DNA from: CAYRVF01 sp964427535
GTDB lineage: Bacteria; Chloroflexota; Ktedonobacteria; Ktedonobacterales; JADMIN01
Direction: 5' to 3'
Assembly (NCBI GenBank): GCA_964427535.1
Contig: CAYRVF010000196.1
Location: 1 to 5,509, forward strand
Length of the DNA: 5,509 nucleotides
Below, piece after piece: positions 1-4,921 of this stretch. Within the stretch, counting starts at the first letter, position 1, and every line of letters starts with the position of its first letter. Under the pieces are notes generated by a model. The model did not search any database, was not told the origin of the DNA, and was given only the letters and a program-made list of their open reading frames with translations. The translations under genes were made by a program, and so were the position numbers.

Positions 1-55
1 GGTCTCAAAAACCGCTGCCCTCACGGGCTTGTGGGTTCGAATCCCACCGCCGGCA
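1..55 (+). tRNA. trnL: tRNA-Leu (anticodon CAA), 3' part only
   Basis: The window starts inside the anticodon stem. Bases 1-3 (GGT) are the end of its 5' side, 4-10 are the loop CTCAAAA with anticodon CAA at 6-8, and 11-15 (ACCGC) close the stem. Bases 16-30 form the long variable arm typical of Leu/Ser/Tyr tRNAs, with GCCC/GGGC pairing. The T stem is GTGGG/CCCAC around the loop TTCGAAT (31-47). The acceptor 3' strand CGCCGGC is 48-54, and the discriminator is A55, as expected for leucine and not serine (G). CCC follows, so the CCA tail is not encoded and must be added by nucleotidyltransferase. The tRNA reads UUG codons. The 5' half lies outside the window. Confidence 0.95.
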
Positions 56-85
56 CCCTCGATTGCTTGATCTCGCGTTCTTCCA

Positions 86-113
86 GGTGACGCTCCCGTG
101 AGCGGGACGTGCC
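86..113 (+). terminator. possible tRNA terminator hairpin, no T tract
   Basis: TCCCG (94-98) pairs with CGGGA (103-107) around the loop TGAG. ACG (90-92) pairs with CGT (108-110) across a bulged C93, and GG/CC may extend it outward. It lies about 35 bases after the tRNA, where a terminator or processing signal would sit. No run of T follows, so intrinsic termination is uncertain. Confidence 0.3.
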
Positions 114-279
114 TGCCCCGTTATGTTCTTCCTCCTTCTGGTGCGGGCGCATCCCTTGCGCTGTGCGGTTACGATAGCCCGTGACACGCGGCCCTCCATC
201 TTCTCGGGCTGAGAAGCAGGCGATCTGCCCATTGCGGATAACCCGCTTTTGAGGCATACTTCTCCCAACACTCGCCCCG
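114..279. other. intergenic stretch with no recognisable gene
   Basis: Several open frames cross this stretch on both strands, but none has a recognisable domain, a good ribosome binding site or gene-like composition. Minus-strand frames entering the tRNA end in RWDSNP or VGFEPTSP, the familiar translation artefact of an antisense tRNA. I see no RNA family, repeat or promoter I would defend. Confidence 0.6.
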
Positions 280-303
280 AAACATGACGTCGTCGTCATG
301 TTT
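280..303. promoter_or_regulatory. 24-base dyad, likely regulator operator
   Basis: AAACATGACG (280-289) is the exact reverse complement of CGTCATGTTT (294-303), with TCGT between them. Ten perfect base pairs with a 4-base centre and A/T-rich outer ends resemble a site for a dimeric repressor such as a TetR or GntR family protein. The regulator family is a guess. The site overlaps the candidate -35/spacer described next, a position where binding could block RNA polymerase. As RNA it would also form a stem, and the three T after it are too few for a convincing terminator. Confidence 0.5.
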
Positions 304-311
304 GCTATACC
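284..311 (+). promoter_or_regulatory. candidate promoter for the MFS transporter
   Basis: A -35-like ATGACG (284-289, four of six to TTGACA) and a -10-like TATACC (306-311, four of six to TATAAT) are 16 bases apart. They point toward the transporter and would start RNA near 318, giving a leader of about 146 bases. The -35 lies inside the 280-303 dyad. The hexamers are only moderate matches, so support comes mainly from position and the overlapping dyad. Confidence 0.35.
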
Positions 312-317
312 GGGTGG

Positions 318-463
318 TAGGAAGGAGGGTGCGTCGCACAGAGGACGTGTGCGAGCGAGAGTCCAGCTTCCCCCGTTGTCCCTGCTTCAGGATGCTGATG
401 GGCCTGATCTTCGTGCGTGGCACTTCCCACACGGGAAGCCCCCCTAGATTAATGGAGGACCCT
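318..463 (+). other. structured 5' leader of the MFS transporter
   Basis: This gene-free leader holds two tidy hairpins. CGCACA (335-340) pairs with TGTGCG (348-353) around GAGGACG. CTTCCC (423-428) pairs with GGGAAG (433-438) around ACAC, ending 25 bases before the GTG start. I do not recognise a known riboswitch. An upstream in-frame ATG at 284 would make all of this coding, but that extension is Arg/Cys-rich with no transporter features, so I treat it as untranslated. Confidence 0.35.
454..458 (+). promoter_or_regulatory. ribosome binding site that sets the GTG464 start
   Basis: GGAGG at 454-458 sits five bases before GTG464, a standard Shine-Dalgarno arrangement. It overlaps the alternative in-frame ATG at 452, which has no good site of its own. 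This favours GTG464 over ATG452 and over the far upstream ATG284. Confidence 0.7.
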
Positions 464-1855
464 GTGGCGTACACCTCTTCCGAGAGCAACGGCAACCTTC
501 CCCCGGATATGGCGCGCGTTATCGCCGCCGCTACGACTGGCACCGCTATTGAGTGGTACGACTTCTTCCTGTACGGCTCCGTGTCCGTGCTCATTTTTCC
601 GAAGATCTTCTTCCCGGCGTCGAGCCAGGTGGTGGGCACGATCCTCTCGCTCCTGACCTTCCTGGTCGGTTTCATCGCGCGCCCTGTCGGCGGGGCTGTC
701 TTCGGTCATCTTGGCGACCGCATCGGCCGCAAGTCTACGCTGGTGGCGACCTTGCTGCTCATGGGCATCTCGACCTTCATCGTCGGTTTGCTTCCAACCT
801 ACGCCGCCATCGGCGTCGCGGCACCCATCATCCTCGCCGTGCTGCGCTTTCTTCAGGGCATGGGCGTCGGTGGCGAATGGGGCGGCTCCGTGCTGCTGGC
901 GATGGAGTATGGCCACAAGCGCAATCGCGGGTTCTGGGCAAGCTGGCCGCAGATGGGGGTGCCTATCGGCCTCATCCTCTCGACCGTGATCGTCAACTTC
1001 TTCAGTTCGCAGTCCTACTTCGCCACTGTTGGCTGGCGCATCCCATTCCTCATTAGCGGTCTGCTGATCCTGATCGGCCTGTACATCCGCCTGCGCATCC
1101 TCGAAACGCCGCTGTTTGCCGAGGTCCAGGCGAAGAAACAGGAATCCGCCAATCCCGTCGGAGAGGCCTTCAGAACGAGCACGCCGCAGATCTTGCTCAG
1201 TGCCGGCGCCCGGTTCGCCGAGCAGGCGCCGTTCTATCTGTTCACGGTGTTCGTCATCACCTATTGTGTGGAGAGCCTGCACCTGAGCAAGACGCTCGTG
1301 CTGAACGGCATCACGCTTGGGGCACTCGTCGAACTCATCACCATCCCGACTTTCGCGTATCTCTCGGATCGCATCGGTCGGCGACGGTGGTATCTCATCG
1401 GGTGCATCCTGATGGCGATCTTCGGCTTCCCCTATTTCTTGCTCCTCAACAGCCAGAGCAGCGGCGTCGTGATCCTCGCCATCATCCTGTCGCTGGCGCT
1501 GTTCCATGCCTGGGTCTATGGCCCGCAGGCAGCGCTCATCGCCGAGCGCTTTGGTACTCGCACCCGCTACAGTGGCGCGTCGCTCGGCTACCAACTCGCA
1601 GCGCCCTTCGCCGGTGGTCTCGCGCCGATCATCGCGCTGCTCCTGCTGAACGGGAAGACCACGCTCGCGGCGCTGGGACTCCCCAAGGTGACGGTAAGCA
1701 TCGGCAGCGGCTCGTGGCAAGCCGTCGCTATCTACATCATCGTCCTCGGGCTCATCTCGTTCTTCTCAGTCCTCGGGCTCGCCGAACTGACCAACGCCAA
1801 TATCTCCCAGGCCACGCCTGATACGGAGAGAGCGGTCCTGGTCGGCGAGGACTGA
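464..1855 (+). CDS. MFS transporter, metabolite:H+ symporter (MHS) type
   Basis: This is an inner-membrane secondary transporter of the major facilitator superfamily, 463 residues from GTG464, close to the 430-460 usual for the MHS (ShiA/ProP/KgtP-like) family. Visible signatures in order are IEWYDFFLYG at 29-38, where MHS helix 1 begins; the MFS loop 2-3 motif G81..DRIGRK90; and RFLQGMGVGGEWGG at 128-141, the MHS helix 4 signature. A second copy of the loop motif, YLSDRIGRR, lies near 298-306 between helices 8 and 9. The remaining sequence shows about twelve hydrophobic helices, a hydrophilic middle loop around residues 215-235 and a polar C-terminal tail. The family imports organic acids or zwitterions such as shikimate, proline/betaine, citrate or 2-oxoglutarate with protons. 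The substrate cannot be read from sequence. It appears monocistronic and converges on the hydrolase gene. The start is chosen on the GGAGG at 454. Confidence 0.93.
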   Translation: MAYTSSESNGNLPPDMARVIAAATTGTAIEWYDFFLYGSVSVLIFPKIFFPASSQVVGTILSLLTFLVGFIARPVGGAVFGHLGDRIGRKSTLVATLLLMGISTFIVGLLPTYAAIGVAAPIILAVLRFLQGMGVGGEWGGSVLLAMEYGHKRNRGFWASWPQMGVPIGLILSTVIVNFFSSQSYFATVGWRIPFLISGLLILIGLYIRLRILETPLFAEVQAKKQESANPVGEAFRTSTPQILLSAGARFAEQAPFYLFTVFVITYCVESLHLSKTLVLNGITLGALVELITIPTFAYLSDRIGRRRWYLIGCILMAIFGFPYFLLLNSQSSGVVILAIILSLALFHAWVYGPQAALIAERFGTRTRYSGASLGYQLAAPFAGGLAPIIALLLLNGKTTLAALGLPKVTVSIGSGSWQAVAIYIIVLGLISFFSVLGLAELTNANISQATPDTERAVLVGED

Positions 1856-1881
1856 CCAGTTCACGCGACCGTGTCCTGCGG

Positions 1882-1916
1882 GTGCTGCCCCCTCCACTTT
1901 GAGATGGGGGCAGCGC
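1882..1916. terminator. hairpin between convergent genes, probable bidirectional terminator
   Basis: GCTGCCCCC (1884-1892) is the exact reverse complement of GGGGGCAGC (1906-1914), with 13 bases between. A G-T and a G-C pair can extend it to 1882-1916. It lies 28 bases after the transporter stop and about 50 bases beyond the hydrolase stop, the expected place for a shared terminator. Neither side has a T tract, so termination strength is uncertain. Confidence 0.55.
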
Positions 1917-1965
1917 TTCGGGCGCACTAGTCCTCATATCTCGAACCCTGTCCTCTGCTTCCACC

Positions 1966-2796
1966 TCACTGAGCCGCAGGCAGCGGGGCGTCGAGGAACT
2001 CGGTGATGATCGGCACGAGCAGGTGGGTGCGCGACATGATGCCGTGATAGGGCGGCGCCCACCCAACATGCGTCGTGGATGGAAGCACCGCGAGCTGACT
2101 CGCCGGCAGTCCCCCTATGTCGCCGTCTCCCTTGCCGCCACCGAGCAGCGCAAAGAACTCGATCACATGCCCAAGACGCATGCCGTCCGCGTCTCCGACA
2201 AGTATCAGTGTAGGGGACTTAAGCGCCGCGACATCTGCGCTCCAATCGTAGTCCTCGGTCAGCAGGTGCCGCATTTTGGCGACGACGTTCGGCCAGGCAT
2301 CAGGCGTGGGCGAGGTCTTGAGAAACGTGTCCGGTACCGGCGTCCCGGCAAACGTTTCGACACTCATCGCGGCCATGCCCGCGGCCTGCTCAGGGTACCA
2401 GCCACTGCGGCTGAAGGCGGTCGAGGCCAGCACCAGCTTGCGCACAACCTCCGGATGCCGGATCGCCGTTTGTAGCGCGACGTCGCCTCCCAGGGAAAAG
2501 CCGAAGATATCGGCCCGTTCGAGTCCGAGGTGCCTGATCAGGGCAGCGATGTCATCGGCCATCCACTCGTAGCGTAGGGGGCGGTCGATGTCGCCGGTGT
2601 GCCCGTGTCCCTGCAGCTCGACACCAACAATTCGACGGGTGGCGGCGAGCAGCGGAACAATCTGCCCCATCGCCTCGACCGTCATGAAGCCGCCGGGAAG
2701 CAGCAGAAGTGGCTCACCAGTGCCGTGTATCTCGTAGTAGAGATCGAGGCCATTCACTGAGGCGTAGCCGTGTTGCTGACTCATGTCGCTGGACAC
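1966..2796 (-). CDS. alpha/beta hydrolase fold protein
   Basis: This is a probably cytoplasmic alpha/beta hydrolase of 276 residues, typical for the family, with no signal peptide. PGGF at 34-37 supplies the oxyanion-hole turn, and QGHG at 62-65 is the usual loop after strand 4. GFSLG at 99-103 is the nucleophile elbow with Ser101. VGDAD at 200-204 carries the acid, most likely Asp204, and TTH at 241-243 gives the catalytic His243. All three triad residues are thus present, so it should be active on an ester, lactone or similar small substrate. The exact reaction cannot be told, and haloperoxidase-like, esterase or C-C hydrolase roles remain open. A cap region of about 70 residues lies between 125 and 195. 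The GTG2796 start is chosen because GGAAGGAG (2811-2804) precedes it by seven bases. An in-frame ATG at 2784, four codons on, is the alternative. It is transcribed alone and converges on the transporter. Confidence 0.92.
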   Translation of the reverse strand: MSSDMSQQHGYASVNGLDLYYEIHGTGEPLLLLPGGFMTVEAMGQIVPLLAATRRIVGVELQGHGHTGDIDRPLRYEWMADDIAALIRHLGLERADIFGFSLGGDVALQTAIRHPEVVRKLVLASTAFSRSGWYPEQAAGMAAMSVETFAGTPVPDTFLKTSPTPDAWPNVVAKMRHLLTEDYDWSADVAALKSPTLILVGDADGMRLGHVIEFFALLGGGKGDGDIGGLPASQLAVLPSTTHVGWAPPYHGIMSRTHLLVPIITEFLDAPLPAAQ

Positions 2797-2831
2797 ACGC
2801 GCACTCCTTCCGCGATGAACATCACGTCACG

Positions 2832-2837
2832 AGTATA
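2832..2837 (-). promoter_or_regulatory. candidate -10 element of the hydrolase gene
   Basis: On the minus strand TATACT occupies 2837-2832, five of six to TATAAT. It would start RNA near 2825, about 28 bases before the GTG start and just upstream of the GGAAGGAG ribosome site. The matching -35 is poor: TTACGA at a 17-base spacing, three of six. Confidence 0.4.
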
Positions 2838-2994
2838 ACCAGGCGGTCGTGCAGTCGTAACCCTGTTCTCGAGGCGCTCGCCAGAAACGGACGCAGCCTG
2901 AGACAGATCATCCGTCGGCGGCTGGAACGTACTCGAAGCCAACGCAGCGCGAGAGGCCAGAGGCTGGTCGGGCGAGACGATTGCTCTACCCGGC
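2838..2994. other. intergenic stretch between divergent promoters
   Basis: This stretch lies between the minus-strand -10 at 2832 and the plus-strand -10 at 2995. Open frames exist on both strands but are Arg/Ser-rich with no domain or ribosome site. I see no strong dyad or repeat. It likely holds only the -35 regions and any shared regulator sites of the two divergent genes. Confidence 0.5.
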
Positions 2995-3000
2995 TATAAT
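2995..3000 (+). promoter_or_regulatory. perfect -10 hexamer upstream of the small membrane protein
   Basis: TATAAT at 2995-3000 matches the consensus exactly and would start RNA near 3007, leaving a leader of about 88 bases before ATG3095. The bases at the 17-base spacing (GCGAGA, 2972-2977) are a poor -35. The promoter may therefore need an activator or use another -35 placement. Confidence 0.5.
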
Positions 3001-3011
3001 GGAGGTGCGCG

Positions 3012-3075
3012 ACGATGGTTCTGGCGCGCGCAGAATGCCCGTTGGCGAGGCGCGTGTGGTGCCACGCACCATCGT
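3012..3075 (+). other. leader with two competing RNA helices
   Basis: TGGTGC (3057-3062) pairs with GCACCA (3066-3071) around CAC. The bases ACCATCGT (3068-3075) are also the exact reverse complement of ACGATGGT (3012-3019). Both helices need 3068-3071, so they cannot form together. The arrangement could act as a switch, or it may be chance in GC-rich DNA. No known riboswitch is recognised. Confidence 0.3.
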
Positions 3076-3094
3076 GAATGGCGGAGGAAATCAT

Positions 3095-3322
3095 ATGGTC
3101 GTCCATAGCGCTCCCAACGCCGGGCTTCCGCTCCCGCTGACGATCGGCCTGGTGCTTATCGCCCTCATCGTCGACATTCGGGTGGCAATGTACTTCCTCG
3201 ACGACCTCTACAAGCCTGAACGGCGTGTGTCAGGCGGCGACAAGAGCGTCTGGGCGGTGCTCATCGTTGTCGGCAGCGTCCTCGGCATGCTGGCCTACGT
3301 CCTCTTCGGTCGCGAGAACTGA
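3095..3322 (+). CDS. small two-helix membrane protein, PLDc_N family
   Basis: This encodes 75 residues. ATG3095 is chosen because GGAGGA (3083-3088) lies six bases before it. The longer in-frame reading from 2981 would run through the -10 element and has no ribosome site. A first hydrophobic helix spans about 15-34 and a second about 52-70, joined by a polar loop with DDLYKPERR at 36-44. The ending KSVWAVLIVVGSVLGMLAYVLFGRE at large resembles the PLDc_N domain (K..W......G...Y..FGR), the membrane-anchoring segment found N-terminal to cardiolipin synthases and also as stand-alone small proteins. The usual proline after the glycine in helix 2 is methionine here. No catalytic domain is attached, so it is not an enzyme, and its role is unknown. 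Its last 28 bases overlap the end of the repaired Usp frame on the other strand. Confidence 0.8.
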   Translation: MVVHSAPNAGLPLPLTIGLVLIALIVDIRVAMYFLDDLYKPERRVSGGDKSVWAVLIVVGSVLGMLAYVLFGREN

Positions 3323-3713
3323 CGCTGCCACGACCACTCGACGACCACGGCTGGCATAGCAACACCGGCGGTGGCGGCGAGCAGGCGACCGTCAACTGAT
3401 AGAGTCCGTGGCGACGGTGTGGCGCGGCGACGACGAGATCAGCCTGACGCGTCCGTGCGACACGCGCGATGACCTCAGCGGGATCGCCCGTCTCGAGCAG
3501 CATCTCCGCATCTATCCCGGCGGAGCAGAGCTTCCCTACACGAGCGCTCAGGTCAGCCGTCACGGCTACTTGGCCAGACACGTCGGAGGCATGTGGCGCG
3601 ACATAGAGCAGCACTAGATGTGCCGCGTCGCGCTCGGCGAAGAACCGTGCCGCCGCGAGCGCACTCTCGGCCTCAATCGTCTCATCGATCGGAACCAAAA
3701 TCCGGCGGAACAT
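3295..3713 (-). pseudogene. single-domain universal stress protein (UspA family), frameshifted near the end
   Basis: ATG3713 follows GAGGAGG (3726-3720) by six bases. The frame opens with RRILVPIDETIEAESAL, the Usp strand 1 and helix 1. It continues through the loop LETGDPAEVIARVA to ADLVVAAPHRRHGLYQLT (about residues 90-108), the Usp C-terminal strand and glycine loop. After about 3391 this frame becomes Ser/Pro/Arg-rich and runs on to 3261 inside the neighbouring gene. The -1 frame instead continues GRLLAATAGVAMPAVVVEW and stops at TAG 3297-3295. That matches the normal Usp ending (alpha helix, then P-VVV strand) and gives about 139 residues, the family size. A base has therefore been lost around 3388-3392, or the read is wrong. 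Usp proteins are cytoplasmic stress proteins, many binding ATP. Here the usual G-x-x-G of the nucleotide loop reads APHR, so ATP binding is doubtful. Confidence 0.75.
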
Positions 3714-3719
3714 GGCGGG

Positions 3720-3726
3720 CCTCCTC
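3720..3726 (-). promoter_or_regulatory. ribosome binding site of the short Usp gene
   Basis: On the minus strand GAGGAGG occupies 3726-3720, six bases before ATG3713. This near-perfect site supports the start and suggests the gene was functional until recently, or still is. Confidence 0.7.
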
Positions 3727-3772
3727 TGTGTGCCCTGAGGGGACGACGCGCTGTCGCGCGTGCATCGCTCAA

Positions 3773-3805
3773 TAGAAGGAGTGCATTAGTTAGAAGGAGT
3801 GCATT
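3773..3805. repeat. 18-bp tandem repeat, 1.8 copies, upstream of the short Usp
   Basis: TAGAAGGAGTGCATT occurs at 3773-3787 and again at 3791-3805, separated by AGT, giving an 18-base period with no mismatch over 15 bases. It begins about 60 bases before the Usp start, in its likely promoter region. Possible readings are a pair of direct regulator sites on nearly the same helix face or a simple local duplication. On the minus strand each copy ends in TTCTA, a poor -10 resemblance. Confidence 0.75.
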
Positions 3806-3807
3806 GG

Positions 3808-3835
3808 CGCTCCGAGCTCTGATACACCCGGAGCG
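3808..3835 (-). terminator. possible hairpin terminator after the DoxX gene
   Basis: CGCTCCG (3808-3814) is the exact reverse complement of CGGAGCG (3829-3835) with 14 bases between. It lies 56 bases past the end of the DoxX frame and before the repeat upstream of the short Usp, a suitable place for a terminator. There is no T tract on the minus strand. Confidence 0.35.
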
Positions 3836-3891
3836 TCCTGCGAGTCATGTCATGGAAGCGGTCGTCAAATACGCTGTGACAGACGTGCACT

Positions 3892-4593
3892 CTATGCGTT
3901 CGCCTGTCGCGGGATACTGCTGGTGGTCGGCGGCTTCTCAGCCGTCGCCGCGGTTGTGGTCAGCGGGCCGGTCCACAGAGTGCCGAGCGCTGGCAGCAGA
4001 TAGTGATCGACGCCGTAGTAGCCAGCCACGCGCCACGCCAGAATCAGCAGAATGCCCAGGAAGCCAGGGATCGGGTTGGTGCTGACTGCTCCGGCGAGCA
4101 GGTAGTTGAAGTTCATCACCACGCCGAAGAAGGCCGCGATGCCGGTCAGCATGCCGATGATCAGGCCGATACCGACGGCAATCTCACCAGGACATGATCA
4201 GATATGCCCAGACGCTGGCATTGGCTGCACGAAGGTTTGCAGGAAGTTGGCGTACCATCCCTGCACGCTGGCGTGCGCCCCAGCGGTCTCGGCGAGTGCG
4301 CCTTTGACGAAGCCCGCCATCGCCGCGCCGTCATGGTTGGTGAAGACCCAGGCTCTGCCTTGCCCCTTCTCGCCAAAGCTGCCGAAGTCGATCGAGGTGC
4401 CGGTGAGCTTCACGAGTCCAGCGCTGAACCACTGATAGCCAACGTAGACGCGGATGATGAGCCAGACAATCGCCATGCATGTGTCGAGCCAGACAATCGC
4501 CATGCATGTGTCGGCGAAGAGAAGTCGGGCGGTCGGCGGCTCGGGAATCTGGGTCGCGACTCGCGGCTAAATGCTTCTCGTCGATGTGCTCAT
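3892..4593 (-). pseudogene. DoxX-family membrane protein, multiply damaged
   Basis: The pieces read in order as a DoxX/DoxD-like protein. IPEPPTARLLFADT is an N-terminal lead-in. AIVWLIIRVYVGYQWFSAG follows as helix 1, then LTGTSIDFGSFGEKGQ and a periplasmic-type loop to QGWYANFLQTFVQP. Next come NASVWAYLIMSW, GEIAVGIGLIIGMLTG, NFNYLLAGAVSTNP and LILAWRVAGYYGVDHYLLPALGT, ending at TAG 3894-3892. DoxD/DoxA form thiosulfate:quinone oxidoreductase in Acidianus. Most bacterial DoxX proteins are four-helix membrane proteins of unclear redox role. Four lesions are seen: TAG at 4569-4567, eight codons after the candidate ATG4593; a 27-bp duplication (4459-4512); one base missing near 4223; and two missing near 4187. 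The segment 4222-4187 reads correctly only in a shifted frame, and unshifted it meets TGA at 4200-4198. The start is uncertain because no ribosome site precedes ATG4593. An open frame from ATG4503 would miss the lead-in and still stop at 4198. Confidence 0.8.
4459..4512. repeat. exact 27-bp tandem duplication inside the DoxX frame
   Basis: The 27 bases at 4459-4485 are repeated without mismatch at 4486-4512, and the base after each copy also matches. The length is nine codons, so the frame is kept and the protein reads MAIVWLDTCMAIVWLIIR, duplicating DTCMAIVWL at the edge of helix 1. An absence of differences implies a recent event or an assembly artefact. Each copy contains the 8-base palindrome ATGCATGT/ACATGCAT core, which could promote slippage. 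Confidence 0.95.
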
Positions 4594-4818
4594 CTGAATC
4601 ACGCTTCACGGACGGATCTCTGCACATCAGGCGATGTTGTCGAGTGCTTCGCACCTCTTCGTCCGTCAGCCGAAGGATAGAGTCCGCATCTCACAGCGGT
4701 CTCGCGACGCGTGACAGCGGCATCACGGCCCCGCCCCATCACAGACATTCATCGCGAGTCTGGAGAGAGTGAACTGGTCAGACTGCGTTGCGGCCGCGAC
4801 ATGTAAAGTCGTGATAAC
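4594..4818. other. intergenic stretch upstream of DoxX, no gene seen
   Basis: The open frames crossing here on both strands have no recognisable domain or ribosome site. Small dyads exist, such as CGTGA/TCACG at 4710-4727 and CTTCG/CGAAG near 4655-4675, but none is distinctive. A promoter for the DoxX gene should lie here on the minus strand. TATCCT around 4674-4679 is a weak -10 candidate without a partner -35. Confidence 0.45.
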
Positions 4819-4863
4819 ACGGGACAGCGGGCAGGAGGATACACCTCCTGCCCGCTGTCCCGT
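4819..4863 (-). terminator. perfect 20-bp stem-loop after the tandem Usp gene
   Basis: Bases 4819-4838 are the exact reverse complement of 4844-4863, enclosing the 5-base loop ATACA. The arms read outward as ACGGGACAGC...GGAGG and its complement, a very stable GC-rich stem. It begins 59 bases past the Usp stop on the minus strand, the expected position for that gene's terminator. The T tract is poor (TGTTAT on the minus side), and a 20-bp perfect stem is longer than most terminators, so a repeat-family element is the alternative. Confidence 0.6.
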
Positions 4864-4921
4864 CCGAAACTCCACTGAGCGCGATTGCCGCGCTGGCGAG
4901 CGTAGAAGCGTCGGGCCACGA

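Noticed and set aside
1..58. tRNA 3' end as an integration (att) site
   Set aside because: No second copy of the tRNA 3' end occurs in the window, and there is no integrase or phage gene nearby.
5..299. Minus-strand frames ending in RWDSNP... and VGFEPTSP
   Set aside because: These are antisense readings of the tRNA 3' arm, a well-known source of false small proteins. They have no ribosome site or domain.
284..463. N-terminal extension of the transporter from ATG284 or ATG452
   Set aside because: The extension is Cys/Arg-rich and unlike MHS N-termini. ATG284 lies inside the dyad, and GGAGG at 454-458 is placed for GTG464.
449..1720. Long 423-codon minus-strand frame under the transporter
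   Set aside because: It is a GC-rich shadow of the transporter's third-position bias: very rich in Asp, Glu, Arg and Gln with no fold, while the plus frame has clear MFS motifs.
3773..3805. Short CRISPR-like array or a plus-strand mini-gene with AAGGAG sites
   Set aside because: There are only two copies with a 3-base gap and no spacers, and the plus-strand frames after the AAGGAG motifs have no sensible start spacing or product.
4198..4200. TGA in the DoxX frame as selenocysteine or programmed readthrough
   Set aside because: The shifted frame across 4222-4187 gives a far better family match (NASVWAYLIMSW) than reading through the TGA, so frameshifts explain it without recoding.
4331..4654. 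107-codon minus-strand frame overlapping DoxX
   Set aside because: It is Arg/His-rich, has no domain, and is offset from the frame that carries the DoxX residues. The duplication simply appears in it as HMHGDCLA twice.
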